Notes under the pieces: generated by a model | Database searches by the model: none | What the model was told of the DNA's origin: nothing | The model's input: the letters and a program-made list of their open reading frames with translations, nothing else | Position numbers and translations under genes: made by a program | From: Zoroaster sp. YZ-2022 | Lineage: Eukaryota; Echinodermata; Asteroidea; Forcipulatida; Zoroasteridae | NCBI GenBank assembly: GCA_029582265.1 | Contig: CM055816.1 | Location: 21,137,843 to 21,201,842 of the forward strand | DNA: 64,000 nt | Direction of reading: 5' to 3' | Shown: one piece after another, positions 22,261 to 34,665 of the stretch | Layout: every line of letters starts with the position of its first letter | Position numbering within the stretch: the stretch's first letter is position 1

Positions 22261-22589
22261 GTAAGAAAGTCACTAAAGGCCTATTTTGTTAAACTGCTTT
22301 TATTTCGCTATCCAATATCTGGATTGTTATTCCAAACAAGAATCTGCTTATCCCTATGGGGTCATCTTGCATAACAGATTTGTTCCCCTTCACTGTGCGC
22401 GGACGGCTGGTACCAGCTATAACCACGGATAGACTGAGCAGCGTAATCTGTAGAAAACATCAAGTTTTTAGTTTGTTTTGCAATGTAACACAAAGAGAAA
22501 CCATAGATCTAAGGTATTTACATCTTTTCGTTAGGAAGTGCATTCATTTGTCGATACTTATTGGTAATATCTGCCTTACAGAGTACGTA

Positions 22590-22735
22590 CATGGGTAGCG
22601 AATAAGCGCCGGCGGCACTTATGTTTTTTACCAAGTAACGAATAAGAAAGTATAGGCATATACGCTGTGCGTGCGTTGAAGTGACGAATAGGCGACCACC
22701 CTGCATTTGATTTTTTACATAGTGACGAATAAGTT
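22590..22735 (+). repeat. Four spaced copies of a GTGACGAATAAG-like word
   Basis: TAGCGAATAAGCG (~22,595), GTAACGAATAAG (~22,636), GTGACGAATAGG (~22,680) and GTGACGAATAAG (~22,721) occur about 41-44 bp apart, with unrelated DNA between. Could be a decayed tandem array or spaced binding sites. Confidence 0.4.
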
Positions 22736-24177
22736 CAAGTCATCGTTACACATAGAAAATCAACATTTTAAACAAAGCAAACACAGCAAGATACCAACCA
22801 GGTACACTGCAAAATATGCGGTGTTAAATAACTAGGTACTTATTAAAACATAAACAAAGCCAAGAAACTATGGGCGAAAATGTGTCCAACTTAAAACATG
22901 CTGGACGTTAAGCCACTTTAAAGGCCCGCGTACGTGCCACATTTTGACGAGTCAAAGGCTCCAACGTCATCACCCGACAACGTTTTTTTTAACTTGTTTT
23001 GATAACCGAGGGTACAATATTCACCAATAAGAATCATAACCTTTATTTTGGTACCTTACAATTGGCGCCCTCACTGACGTGGCTCAGCCTATTGTATTGG
23101 ATCTCAACCGTATCCGACGCCATCAAAGGGTACCGTTAAAGCAAATCATTGGTAGCATTTTTAAGGTTTATGACAGGCATTCAAAGTGACAAATCCGCAC
23201 CGTGTTAAGGGGGAGGGGCACTTCCTAACATTACTTTTAAAAAGGACCTGGTCTCCCTACTTTTCAACCAAATTTGTCATGTAGCCTTGATTGCTGTTAA
23301 TGATTCTCGTAAATTATTAAATCAAAAATCTCCAAAATATTTACAAATTTTTAAAAACCGATATTTTTCAATAAATTAATAAACATTTTCAGAAATTTCC
23401 TTAAAATTGTCCAAAATGACTTCTAATTTCTCAGAATATTTTTTAATCCAAATTAATGTTTCAAACCCAACTGATTTGTTTTATTCAGGTGGAGGTGGGT
23501 TGGGCCATGGGGGAGGGTTAGGACAGGGAGATCCGTTTAGGGGTGGTCATTGGAATGTTGACGATTAGGATAAACAAAATCTACAACAATGGGCAGGAGC
23601 TCAAATCTTCATGAGCGATGTGGGTATATCCCGTAAAGATTTGCAATTATCCATCGATAGAGGGAGGGATTTCACCTGGATTACAGCGTCTCTTGTTTCT
23701 GCCAAGGACGGAGAAGGGGTTATGAAGTCATTGTGTATACCCTGTAGCTGGAGAAAGGGGGAAAGTGCCTTGCTATTATGCTCGCCAACCCCCCACCCCA
23801 AGGAACCGTAGCCAGATTCCAACACTGGTTTAACACTGTGGTTCCAAATTGGGGCACGAATGATATAATGATCAGACTATGTAAAAACACGTTGAAACCT
23901 CATTAGACTTTTTGAGGTGTGGCAGACACAGGAGGGCGCTTTTCAGAATGGGTAAAATTAATATTGTGTAACTGCAAAGGAGTTCACCCAATCTAAACAG
24001 CGCCCTCTTTTGTGAGAAGAGGTAGAAGATGAAAGAGGTTGGCGGTGAGAGAGGAAAGGGAGCAATGCCATGTAATCCAATCAATATCAAGGGGTAATAA
24101 ATACTTCAATAACCAGAAAATAGGAGCTGAAGGACGTAGAACACCCTTTGATATTATTGGGCTACTTGGCATTTGAT
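22736..24177. other. Unassigned DNA
   Basis: No gene recognised. Overlapping ORFs of 66-74 codons at 23.6-23.8 kb have no domain. Probably unique intergenic sequence. Confidence 0.45.
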
Positions 24178-24570
24178 TATCTTCCCCTCCCCACCCCTGC
24201 ACGTCTCCCTATCTCCTTCCCCGCCTCATCTAATTCCAACCCCTTCCACCCCTTCCCTTTCTCCACCACCCCTTTCCTCTCCTATTCCACCCCTTCCCCT
24301 ACTCCCCTCCCCATCCAACGCATTTCCCTCTCCAGCATCAAGTCGAAAATTTAATGCAAAATTATTTGGGTGCACTAGTTTCCGCTTTCTTCCTCCCGGC
24401 CTCTACCCCCTATCTCCAATCCCCTTCCCTTTCCCCTCCCCATCCCTTCCCACCCCTCCTTCTCCTCCCAACCCTCCTTCTCCTCCCTTCCACCCACACT
24501 CCACCCAACGCCTCTCCCTCTCAGCATCGAGTCGAAATTTAGTGCAAATTTATTCTGGTTCACTAAATGT
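24178..24570. repeat. Polypyrimidine tracts in a ~200-bp tandem duplication
   Basis: Two C/T-rich tracts (24,178-24,335 and 24,395-24,520), each followed by the same non-repetitive phrase: CAGCATC-AGTCGAAA-TTTA-TGCAAA-TTATT at 24,332-24,366 and 24,523-24,554. The open frames over them are proline/serine-rich low complexity and not credible genes. Confidence 0.7.
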
Positions 24571-27500
24571 TCGACTTGATACTGGAAATGAGAAGGATTC
24601 TGAACGGTTGTATCATTTACAAAACAGTGTCCCGTCGAAATGTTATGTTCGATGTCCCTTCATTAATGTCAGAAAGATGTTTAGTTATTTATAGTCGCTG
24701 TCGCCATTTGTCGTTATCTGTCAGGTTACGTGATCAAGTTTAGAAGACTACGTTTACACACAAAATCAGATATAAAAGAAAGCATGTGTATTCGGTTCCT
24801 ATCACTCAGTTTATTGCACTATATTCGAACCAGGTTTTTCAACAGTATTACTGATTTTAATTGAGGCTATCCAATATTTTCGACATTTGAGTACTCGCTC
24901 AGTGTACCCTTAACCTCCCTTAAAATGCTGCGTTTGTTGATGTTCAGCATTTTCAAGTCAAAAATACCCAAACACGTCCATTATTCTCCTTTAAAATGTC
25001 TTAAATTGTGGATGGCCTCTTACAGCTAATTAATAACATCAATGCGTTATGTACAGGCAATTTTCTTTTAATTACAACGATTGTTCTTAAAGATTGATAT
25101 TCCGTGCTCAAACTGATTTTAACTGAGAAATGTATTTCAATTTTGAATTGCTGTTTTAGTTTAGGTAATCAAAATAAGGATTAAAGAAAAACTGAAAATA
25201 ATTTATGACATTACGTCGTCAATTCATAATTATTTTATACTGGTTTTTAATTTAAAATGACATTTTTAACTTTAGTGACCAAGACCGCTTGAGCATGGAA
25301 TATATTAATATTTCTAATGACATTAATTACAAAATTAAGTAAACAATTCAAATCCATTGTCAACAACGACAGCTTAAATTCTGCAGACTACTTATGGTTT
25401 TTTTTCATCAATCACTTTCCTCGTATGTACACTCACGTGAATCGGAGAATAAAAGAGGGGTGGAAAACACATCAATTGACGGGTGCTTCGCCAAGGACTT
25501 TTCAAAGTCTGCAGAATTCAACATATTGCAATTGTTGACAAGAGACTAGGATATGTAAATTCTACAAATACATTCAAATATTCATTTAAAAGATTTCAAT
25601 AAAGATTTCTAAGAAAGAGATATCCCGAGTCACTGGTATAACAATTACTGGCTAATGAATGTAAAATAAATAATAATACTTTTTTTTTTGGTTAATAAGA
25701 CCATGTAAGTAATATAAAACAAAACTAGTGATAGTCCTTTCAAATCGAAAAATCAGGTCGGGTTGATTAATTGTATTTATTTATTTTCACCACATACATC
25801 TACAACGCTGCTGCTTTTACTGTAATCTTGTTTGGAGAAAATTACCTGCCGGCTGAACTGGGATTATTTTACCGTTCATATCCATCGTGAATATGCTGGG
25901 ATGCGATTGGAACTATCTACCCAATTTTGTATTTATTTAATTATTTTTATTTTGTTTTAAATGTATTATTGGACAATTATTAAACCAATTATTGGATATA
26001 AAATAACAGAAATCAAGTCAGGCCTAATCCATTAGGTCAAGCGAGGACGATTAATAATTAATATTTTTGTTGACATGGTCTGTTATTTGTTCACATTTTA
26101 GTATTAACCTTTTTCGGTAGTAAGTAAAATCCACTAAACAAAGCTAAACACACCACTCATATATGATTTAGACCCGTAGACTAGTTTGAAAATAAGGGAT
26201 AGGATGGCTTAAAGAGATTGTATACAACACTATTAGTAATATGTTTATAAATGCATCCATACTTTATAAGAATGAAGAGATATTTATACAATAAAATAGA
26301 TGTTAAAGTTTCAGTTTATTCTCGTCGTTAACGAGAAAATAGATCCATTCCAAATTTGAAATACATTTCTCACGTTTTCAAAAACAATTACAAAATGCCA
26401 GACAGAATGATTTCTCTAGATGTTTGGTACGAGCAAATAACTTCACATAAAGTAAGTTTTTAGATTATAATTTAGTAATCGTGTAATCGGGTGATTACCA
26501 AAGGTGTACTCTCACATTACACATTTTTTTGCAAAGAAACCTTTTACACATTTGTCGCAACTATACAATAATATACATGTCTGGGAGGGGAGGGGGTTCA
26601 TTCACAAATACAGATCCCCAGTCTACGGGCCAGTGTTTACGATACTAATATGATTTACAAATACTGTGTCATTTTCAGTGCAGTGCATACATTTATAATT
26701 ACAATTACATTCAACCAAACTTTAAACACCAAATATATTTTTTCTATATGACCAAACAAAAATGCGCACAACTTTTCCAGCGGACAAGAAAAGCCAGTGC
26801 GGAATTTTACGAAAAACACAACAAATTCTTGTGTAATCGCCTTTTTGCTGATTCCCAGCTTTGAAAACTTACGTGAACTAACAAGAACAAATATTGCAAG
26901 TTCATTCAATATTATGTAATTCTAATGATATAATGTACCGTGACAGACATAAAATGCTTTCATTTCAGTCAAGATAACTTCATATTTAAACTTCTATCTT
27001 AATGTCTAAAGTGATGAGTACTTTAGTAATTTTTTAAATATACATATTCCAAGTGATTCGCTATTTCACCGGCAAGTCCGGTACAGTTATAATTTCACTT
27101 ATTGTTAGTGACATTGTAAAACCATTGTTAAACAGTCTATCGTCGGTGCCATTATTTTGAAGAGCAATGAATCCAGCTGCATCATCAATGCATTCATTCA
27201 CTCTTTATCAATTATATAGCGTTGACCAAGGCTGTTGTCGTACGAATGGTACCTCCATCGTATACCAATTTCTGACCCGAGAAATTCAGCATGCACTGTG
27301 CACTGTCCCCGATTGGGGTACATACATTGTTCAGGACATCTATCCAACGAGTGGTCATTGTCTGTATTTACATAATTTCCATGTACATACAGTGTGTATA
27401 CATATGGATTCATGCACTGTGTGTAATGACTGCAACGAGGAGTTCGGATAGCTAACTGTAAGTGGGGCAAAATTATGCGACCAAACCGTTCCGATGTGCC

Positions 27501-27833
27501 TTGGTCAAGGCTATCAATTATATCGTTAATCTCAAGAGATTTAATTTTCCATAAAGGTGAAATACTTTGTTTATTTGTCCAAAAAAACCAAACTGAACTC
27601 GCCTTCAATGTGAAATTTTCAAAATTAAGACCAAAATGTTAAGTCTTTCCGTTTATAAAAATAGGGTGGGTATTATTATTTGTAATTAAATGATAAAGGT
27701 AGGCGTGATGTGTTAGGTGATTCTGGGTAGACGTGAAACACACACATATTTATGTTTTTGACTGCCAAATAAAACTATTCATTTGTTTCAATTATGCTTT
27801 CCAGTATGTTACCAGTAATGCTATTCGGTGTAC
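24571..27833. other. Unassigned, mostly unique AT-rich DNA
   Basis: No domain found in any open frame. ORFs at 26.65-26.9 kb and at 27.17-27.6 kb (both strands) are uninformative. It lies downstream of the FREP gene on its strand, so 27.2-27.8 kb may include 3' UTR. Confidence 0.4.
25345..25545. repeat. Small inverted repeat, ~200 bp
   Basis: AATTCTGCAGACT (25,376-25,388) is matched by AGTCTGCAGAATT (about 25,505-25,517). Outside these, GTCAACAA and TTGTTGAC words form an outer pair. MITE-like, no target duplication seen. Confidence 0.45.
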
Positions 27834-28922
27834 TTACATGTCTGTTTCACGTATTTTCATGATGGATGCTTTGAGAGTATTGTAGTTGTTATGCCAGTGA
27901 CGCCACACAATGCCTTTGTGATCCCGATACTGCCCATCTGGGTAATAACGACCATTTAAGTGACAGTGGAAACAGTCATTAAACCACCAGGCTCCTTCAA
28001 AGGTTTGTGCACAATTCCCCCATGACTGTCCACCACTGTCATTATCTATTGTAGAGAAGTGCATTCCCTTGTGATACCCAAGACAGTCACCAGCAGTGCT
28101 GCTCACATCGTATTGGCCATAATTCAGTGTGTACTTCTCACCAGTGATTTGGAAATCCGTGTATTTCGCAAATGCCGTATCGTCACTCCAATCTGTGAGA
28201 TCTATGAGGAGGTCCCATGCCCCGTGTGATTTATCAGAGGTCAGACTCACCAAGTTATCATTACCTAGCCAATGCTCCCCGCTTAGATCACCGAAGCCAG
28301 ACCTATACTGACTCCAGTCGCGATAAAAGTCACCACTGCCGTCCTCTCTGCGCTGAAACACAATCCATCCGCCGCCATCAATGTCCATGTCACAATAGAC
28401 TTGGAGACCACGGCAGAATCCGTCTGGGTAGATCTTGTAGACACCACTTGTGCGGTAACCTGCCTCCATTAGCCCTTTACAACTTCTGTTGTGAGCAAAG
28501 GAGAGAGTCGTTGTAGGCGGTTGTACAGTTACATCCAGATCCAGAAAGGAGATATCAGGTAATGAGAAAAGAGGTGTGTCTTCATTTTCATCAAAGTACA
28601 CACTTTCTTGATCTTCAATGAATGATTCAGGATACTCAGCCCTTGTGGAGTTGTTTAACTCACACAGTTTATTGCATTTATAGAAGTTAAATGACTTACA
28701 GTTCTTATCCATGTTACAGTCTCGTCCGCACATAACGTAATAGGGTACAGCTTTCTTGGCATACGTGAAGTTTTTGAGTGCTTGGTTATCTGCGGGGATA
28801 AATTCGTTTGCAAGCCCACCACATTGACTTCCCAAGCTTACCGCTTGTGATATCAGTGGTACTATAAACACGAACATCATTTGGAAATGGTGTACGCACA
28901 TCAAGAGTACTTGCTGCGTCAT
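27834..28922 (-). CDS. Secreted PAN/apple + fibrinogen C-terminal domain lectin (FREP/ficolin-like)
   Basis: A 362-residue protein from the ATG at 28,922 (context GAAGATGA). The open frame extends 13 codons further upstream but only from a TTG. Residues 1-30 form a hydrophobic signal peptide (FVFIVPLISQAVSLG). Residues ~34-110 hold six cysteines (34, 65, 69, 75, 83, 87) in PAN/apple spacing. An acidic, TTT-containing linker follows. Residues ~147-360 are a complete fibrinogen-related domain: CDMDIDGGGWIVFQRREDGS, a DxD calcium site (293-295, within STIDNDSGG), the WWFNDC signature (312-317) and LNGRYY (322-327). Such proteins are extracellular, Ca-dependent glycan or acetyl-group binders used in innate recognition; the ligand here is unknown. 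The coding region is one exon. The stop overlaps a good splice donor (ATGTAAGTAC), so a spliced alternative 3' end is possible, but the domain is already complete. Confidence 0.9.
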   Translation of the reverse strand: MTQQVLLMCVHHFQMMFVFIVPLISQAVSLGSQCGGLANEFIPADNQALKNFTYAKKAVPYYVMCGRDCNMDKNCKSFNFYKCNKLCELNNSTRAEYPESFIEDQESVYFDENEDTPLFSLPDISFLDLDVTVQPPTTTLSFAHNRSCKGLMEAGYRTSGVYKIYPDGFCRGLQVYCDMDIDGGGWIVFQRREDGSGDFYRDWSQYRSGFGDLSGEHWLGNDNLVSLTSDKSHGAWDLLIDLTDWSDDTAFAKYTDFQITGEKYTLNYGQYDVSSTAGDCLGYHKGMHFSTIDNDSGGQSWGNCAQTFEGAWWFNDCFHCHLNGRYYPDGQYRDHKGIVWRHWHNNYNTLKASIMKIRETDM

Positions 28923-29251
28923 CTTCAATGTATTGTTTGTATATGGGTGAAAACGTTTCAATGTAAATCCAATTAAATATTAGTAGAACTATAAGTTTTT
29001 ATTCAATCAAGTATTTCGGTATCATCGGTCGACCAACTGTTTGATTGAAACACGACTATACTGCACACGGCGCAATGTAGAAATGTCACACAGCTTCGAC
29101 CGATGAGTGCTTATATTGAATGTTTGCGATCCAAAGGATTGCGTGCGTAAAGCCCTGATTGGTCAAAGTGAAGTCACTGCTGAATAGTGATTTACATGTA
29201 TCACCTGATTGGTTGACAGAAACCACACCCAAGTGAAGCCATGTAAGCCAC
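28923..29251 (-). promoter_or_regulatory. Upstream region of the FREP gene with a TATA-like box
   Basis: On the minus strand, AATATAAGC near 29,110-29,118 is a weak TATA-like element ~190 bp before the ATG. There is no independent support for a start site or an upstream untranslated exon. Confidence 0.25.
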
Positions 29252-29256
29252 TATAT

Positions 29257-29307
<51 letters not shown>
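29252..29307. repeat. (TTTA)n microsatellite
   Basis: About 14 uninterrupted TTTA units. Confidence 0.95.
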
Positions 29308-29860
29308 GATTTTCTTGAAAATTGGTTAAAACACGAAATAAATTATTCAATAATAAACAGTCCCGACCTGAATTGCTTTTATTTTCCCCCACGGGTTTGA
29401 ACAATATTAGAACAATAATTAGAACAATAATAACATAAAGGTTAATTTTGTAGATTATATTGCGTCTCTCTCTCTCCCCCCCCCCCCCCCAAATCTACCA
29501 CGCATTTGACTTGAAAATTATCTCCAGTGAGATACGGCCGGCCAGTCCTCAGTTTGCAATAACAACAGTGATTTAAAAACAAAAAATTAACGCATGAACA
29601 CATTCTATGGACCACCCCCGGGCCAAAATGTGTGTGTGTGTGTGTGGGGGGGGGGGTGTGTGGCGGGGGGATATATATCCCCATTTCCTTTTTTTTAAAT
29701 CTAAATAAGTACACCCATTATGCTGGGAGGGGTGGGGCTAGGACGGGGTGACGGTAAGGGGCGGTGATTGGAATTATACATGTTTAAAATCCTTCAGCAT
29801 CCAACATTACCGCAAATCCTCCACCAGTCTACTTAAGCAGCAGCATCTCCCAGAGTACGT
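29308..29860. other. Unassigned DNA with low-complexity runs
   Basis: Contains a C-run (29,476-29,490), a (TG)n and G-run at 29,630-29,665, and a GGGG-rich stretch. No gene. Confidence 0.5.
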
Positions 29861-29861
29861 C

Positions 29862-29975
29862 ATTCTCCTGACGAAGATCAGAGCTGATCGAACCGTGGAG
29901 TTGTAACCAACTAGTTCTTTTCATAACTAATTACTACCCAAAAGAGAATTGTTCACATGGTGTAACCGCATACAG
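29862..29975 (+). repeat. Hairpin module plus ACATGGTGT lead (dispersed repeat end)
   Basis: CTCCTGACGAAGATCAG-AG-CTGATCGAAC, GAGTTGTAACC, ACTAATTACTACCC and TTCACATGGTGTAACCGC match the junction found at 40.96-41.08 kb, 54.66-54.78 kb (inverted) and 16.5-16.65 kb. Confidence 0.55.
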
Positions 29976-30354
29976 TCTTTACTTACGGTATTATATAGCT
30001 ATGTACATTGTACATCATATGGCATATAGGTTGGGTCATTTGGGTATATTATTTTGATGTTGCCAATGATCTCTTCAATATTCAGTCAGTAGGAGACACG
30101 AATTTCAAGATAGATCACTTGAGGAAAGATCCTCAAACAATGAAATTCCATGACAAGATGAAAAAGCAGACTTTGTAAACAAACATTATCTCACATGAAT
30201 AAAACATAAAATCACCTGTAAATCTCAAGCAAAAGAAATTGTTTGGACACATAATAATTGTTGCCCAGAGCAGAAAGCTAAATATGACCTCTGCCGTGGG
30301 TACTCTCAAACGATGATAGGTCCCTTCGCAAGAAGCTTGCACTTGCCAGAGAGC

Positions 30355-30970
30355 TAAGGTTATTGACATTGGGGTTAAGTATGGTCGCCAGCTTTATTAT
30401 ATCAATGATTACATCAGAAAGATGGGCCTTATCACTAACCATTCTTAAATTCAACATGATCTCTTGTCAACCAAATCCTTCCATCTTATAGATGCAATAG
30501 ACCTTTAACCGCAGCCATCTTTGCTTTCCTGTACACAAGTCTATGAGAATCAGAATGAGGCACATGTACAACTGAACCAGTAGACAGGTTCCTTACAATG
30601 TGATGGATCCAATCATAACGATATCTCTACCGCCTGTAGATAGGGAACGTGACTATGGTAGACGTGTGTGAGGAACAAACAATACACAATGGGTAATTAT
30701 TATTCCATTGGTGTAAAACGATAATGTAATACAGGGGTGGATCCTGGGTGTCGATAAAGGGGCGGGGTTACACTGCCAAACAAGGGGGCAAACAAATAAC
30801 GTATGATAAATTGATGTACAAAGAGATCAATTGATACGCTAAGAGTAAATTGATACGCTATCACGTGCGCTATTTCTCACACACTTAATCCATCCCTATT
30901 ATCGAATGCATGATGCTACCTAACTGATGAAACGATAACGGCGATAGAGGGTGGGCTGTATACCTCCGAG
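30355..30970 (+). repeat. Fragment of the 'A' repeat block with third ORF copy
   Basis: Starts in the ~60-codon ORF (GTTATTGACATTGGGGTTAA) and runs through the TCTATGAGAATCAGAATGAG, CGTAGA-AGGGAACGTGAC and GGGTGTCGATAAAGGGGCGG segments. The ORF copy has a 9-base deletion, one premature TAA, and the shared terminal GACCTTTAA at ~30,500. Confidence 0.65.
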
Positions 30971-32149
30971 TTATCGTATTTTGTCCAGGGGATAATATAG
31001 TTTTCTCTGCCAATTTAAAAACTGTTTTGTTAATTTGTAAGAACTTTCAGTATGAGTACAGACAATAAGCGATGTCCGTTTTCAGTATTCGTGTATCCAA
31101 CCTCGTTCCCAGTGTCTACCTCGTTCTCACGACTAGACCCTTGTGGGAAAAGTGGTTTCCGCACCGCTGATTGGTTACTTAAAAAAATGCGCAAAAAAGT
31201 TTGAATATTGTTTCGAGGAAACAAAATATTTAGTTTTGTTTCTTCTTTATACTATTATGCCTATATAAATTTGTTTAACACATAAAACGTTTCGATGAGT
31301 GATTTTACCGACATTTTTGTGAAATAAATTAGATGGCCTAGTCCCGACCTACCCACTACAGCTAACGTAATTCAACAACGGTATCAGTCTATCGTCTAAT
31401 TTGCATATCCAGTATTTTTAGATATTGATATCGTCCCGTTCCAGGGTACGAGATATACAGAAAATGTTGGAAATCCCTGAGGACGCATTTTTTACGCATA
31501 CAGAAAATGTTGGAAATCCCTGAGGACGCAATTTTTTACACATACAGAAAATGTTGGAAATTCCTGAGGACGCAATTTTTTGACACATACACTGGACCCA
31601 ACTTTATTGGACTTGAATTTGAATACATTTTACTACCGTTACTCATACATTTATATTTCTCCTGCAATATATTCGCTAAAAAAACAATTCTGTCTGATTC
31701 GAAAGTTCATTACTTTGATGACCCTAGAAAAATAGGAATTCCTAATTAAAATGGCCGAGGTGAATCCACCAGGTTGTGACTGAAATGTGAGTCACGGCAA
31801 AAAAGAGGTCAAGCATACTCGTAGAGTGTACCCCCACCACTAACAAATGCAAAGAACAATATAGCATACTCGTAGAGTATACCCCTCCCCCACCAATAAC
31901 TTTACTAAAAAGAAGAGCTCTTCAGACAGAAAGATTTCAAAACTTTAATTTATTTCTTTGATCAAACTTTAATTTATTTCTTTGATCAAACTTTAGATTA
32001 TTTCTCTTTAGAATGCCAATAGTGTTCAATGATTGTAATTGAGTATTAGGTGAAGGCAGTGCGCATCCAGTCTGTAGGGTAAATGAGAGGTTGGAATACG
32101 GCACAATTATATAAAGGCACATGACTGCCCTCTCGCCGATCTACCAATG
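30971..32149. other. Mostly unassigned; small tandem repeats
   Basis: At 31,455-31,590, three ~46-51-bp copies of ACAGAAAATGTTGGAAAT then CCCTGAGGACGCAATTTTTT. At 31,813-31,890, two copies of CATACTCGTAGAGT-TACCCC. At 31,942-31,997, a ~23-bp CAAACTTTAATTTATTTCTT repeat (2-3 copies). No gene seen. Confidence 0.6.
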
Positions 32150-33000
32150 GTTTGAGAGGCAGTTGCAATCGCACACTATTGCTAAATAACAATAACATTC
32201 AATTACGGAATTAAAAGTCAAATACCTTTTGATTTCAAATTCATCATTATTTGTTTTCCCCGCAGTCGGCTTGTAAACAATAAGCTCTTACTGAAAACAG
32301 ATTTTGTAAATTTTAGGCAGTTTTTGTTCGGTAATGTTGTTTTGATAACGATTATTATCTCACTCAAATAGTAATCAATACAATATAATGATAATATTAA
32401 TAACACTGTGAATGAAAAATATACCGACAATCAATTTGAATCTCTGAAACAATTGACAACAAAACTATACACTGTAATGATAATATTAATGATACTGTCA
32501 ATGAAAGATATGCCATCAATACATTTGAAGCTCATTTGATGACAAACCAATTACAGTCCAAAAATTACAAGCTCCCAAGTAGGGGCGGATCCAAGATGGT
32601 TGGAAAGGGGGGAAACTACCATAAAGGGGACACGTATAAATTTAAAGCAAGATGATGAATGAGCACTTGGCCTATTTGCCTGCCTCCAATTGATTCGCTA
32701 AAAAAAGTGTTAATTTTTCAGCTCACAAAATTCCACACATTATTATTGAGAACGGTGTAGATTACTTATTCATACAGAATTATTTTGATAAGCCAACATA
32801 TTTTAATTCAATAAAAATATCATTTGCCTAATTTTACGAAAATGATAGCTCTTCAGAAAGGAGAATGTTTGACTGTCAATTTACATCAAGCTTTATATAA
32901 AACTCAGATCAATTTTTTTTGTTTCTTTTTTTAAAGATTACCATTAGTGGACAAAGAATGTAATGATGTACCGGTATTAACTGGAGGCAGGGAGAATCCG
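32150..33000. repeat. Diverged copy of 61.8-62.3 kb / S-block repeat DNA
   Basis: CAATGGTTTGAGAGGCA, ACATTCAATTACGGAATTAA, GCAGTCGGCTTGTAAA, TAAGCTCTTACTGAAAACAG and GGGGCGGATCCAAG, then GATGATGAATGAGCACTTGG, match segments at 61.75-62.25 and 63.12-63.67 kb. Confidence 0.6.
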
Positions 33001-33124
33001 GGTTGCAGTGTATTTAAAATGAACTGTGGAACACGGCATAAAAGAACACACTGCCATTAAACGGTGGACACACATAGAAAAAAGTATGGTAACAGAACTT
33101 GTATAATGATATCAAGGCGAAACT

Positions 33125-33387
33125 TTCCCCTCCCCTCCCCCAACCACCACCCCCAACCACTACCACCCCTCCCCCAACCACCACGACCACTCCCCAACCT
33201 CCACGACCCCTCTCCAACCACCACGACCCCTCCCCAACCTCCACGACCCCTCTCCAACCACCACGACCCCTCCCCAACCACCACGGCGCCTCCCCAACCA
33301 CCACGACCCCTCCCCAACCACCACGACCCCTCCCCCAACCACCACGACCCCTCCCAAACCACCACGACCCATCCCCAAACCACCATG
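33125..33387. repeat. C-rich minisatellite, left half (CCACGACCCCTCCCCAACCA)n
   Basis: About 13 copies of a ~20-bp unit. The minus strand is (GGTTGGGGAGGGGTCGTGGT)n. It stops abruptly at ~33,387, where LINE coding sequence begins, and resumes at ~34,887. Long open frames on both strands are low-complexity translations. Confidence 0.9.
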
Positions 33388-33987
33388 TAATGGCGATGAA
33401 TCTAGTTATCGACGTCAAGTAGGTTCCCTTGAAAAATGGTGTGAATCGAATAATCTCATCTTGAATGTTGACAAAACTAAAGAAATGATCATTGATTTCC
33501 GTAGAAATAAGGGTCAAGTTGAACCAATTGTCATTAACGGGAGAAATGTGGAAATTGTGGATTGTTTAAAATTTCTCGGTACATTCATAATGAATACATT
33601 GTCCTGGTCTAATCAAGTATCTGAGAATTTGAAGAGGGCCCAACAACGTTTGTATTTTTTAAGAAGACTAAAATCCTTTGGTGTGAACTTACATATTTTG
33701 ATTAGTATTTATAGACGTGTAATTGAATCTTGCCTGACCAGTTATATCATTGTCTGGTTCAATGCCACCCCTAAGTGCGAAATTAATAAACTGAATCGGG
33801 TGGCTATAAATGCATCAAACATAATTGGAGTTAAGTTGGATGACATGAAGACAATCTATTATAAGAGAATGAAGAAGCGTGTGGATAATATTGTCAAGGA
33901 TATTCATCATCCAGCTAATGAGTTCTTCCACCTGATGCCTTCAGGAAGAAGGATGAGATCCATCAATGCAAAAACTTACCGTCTTAA

Positions 33988-34665
33988 AAGGGGACTGTCG
34001 TGGATTTAAATCAAACAGTTAAATATGTGATCGTTTTATTATTTTATATCAGTAAAAGATCAATTTTTTGTTTGGTGTTTTTATTGTTTTTGAGAGTGTT
34101 ATTTTACCATTGTAAAAATGCCCCCCACTTTTACTAGTTGATCCCGCCCTGCACGGAGCAGCTGTTCGTGACGTCATGTCGGGAAGAGAAATTCGATAGT
34201 CATGATTGTTGGTTGTTGAAACCATGTTCATCCCGTTGTTTCCGACGAACTTTGCTCGTCCAAATACGGCGATACTTTGGGTCACTTGGGAACAGATGAA
34301 GGCTAACACCGTCTTTGGTGGTGTTGCTGCATCCTGCAGCAACACATCTTCCCGGCATTTTATTAGTTCCGGAAACAAACATCACGGAAGAATTGAAATC
34401 GACGCTACGTGTGTGAATGTGTATGTATGTACATGTATGTACATGTATGTACATGTACATCATGTACACATCGGATCTTCCCGACCTGACGACACATATC
34501 TCATGCAAATCAAGCTTCTGCCATGGGGCGGGTTGCCTCCCCCAAACACTTCAAACATTGTTTTAAAATACTTGTACTCAGAAATCAATGATTAAATAAT
34601 CACAGGTGGGTCTCAAAAACAATATTTTATTATAAAAACCTTAAGTAAAGGATGTCAGTCCCCCT
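33988..34665 (-). mobile_element. T2/Kolobok-like TTAA-flanked element
   Basis: TTAA flanks both sides (33,984-33,987 and 34,666-34,669). Ends are short inverted repeats, AAGGGGACTG on the left and CAGTCCCCCTTT on the right. With the target site they read TTAAA(A)GGGG, matching the TTAAAGGRR signature of Xenopus T2/Kolobok elements. It encodes a THAP zinc-finger start on the minus strand, which is also a Kolobok trait. Too short for a transposase, so a non-autonomous or internally deleted copy. A GTATGTACATGT tandem (about 34,421-34,460) lies inside. Confidence 0.75.
34200..34358 (-). pseudogene. THAP-domain N-terminal fragment
   Basis: From the ATG at 34,358: MPGRCVAAGCSNTTKDGVSL, then HLFPSDPKYRRIWTSKVRRK. 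This has the C-x4-C start, the HLFP motif and the conserved Trp of the THAP (C2CH) DNA-binding fold. The frame stops after ~52 residues, before the second Cys-His pair, so the finger is incomplete. THAP domains are typical of Kolobok/P-type transposases; here it marks the ancestry of the surrounding element. It was probably once the transposase N-terminus. Confidence 0.75.

Noticed and set aside
24173..24694. Proline/serine-rich 173-codon frame
   Set aside because: Translation of polypyrimidine tracts; no domain, and overlapping frames equally open.
27167..27608. Overlapping 94- and 136-codon ORFs downstream of the FREP gene
   Set aside because: Opposite strands, no recognisable domain, probably 3' UTR or chance.
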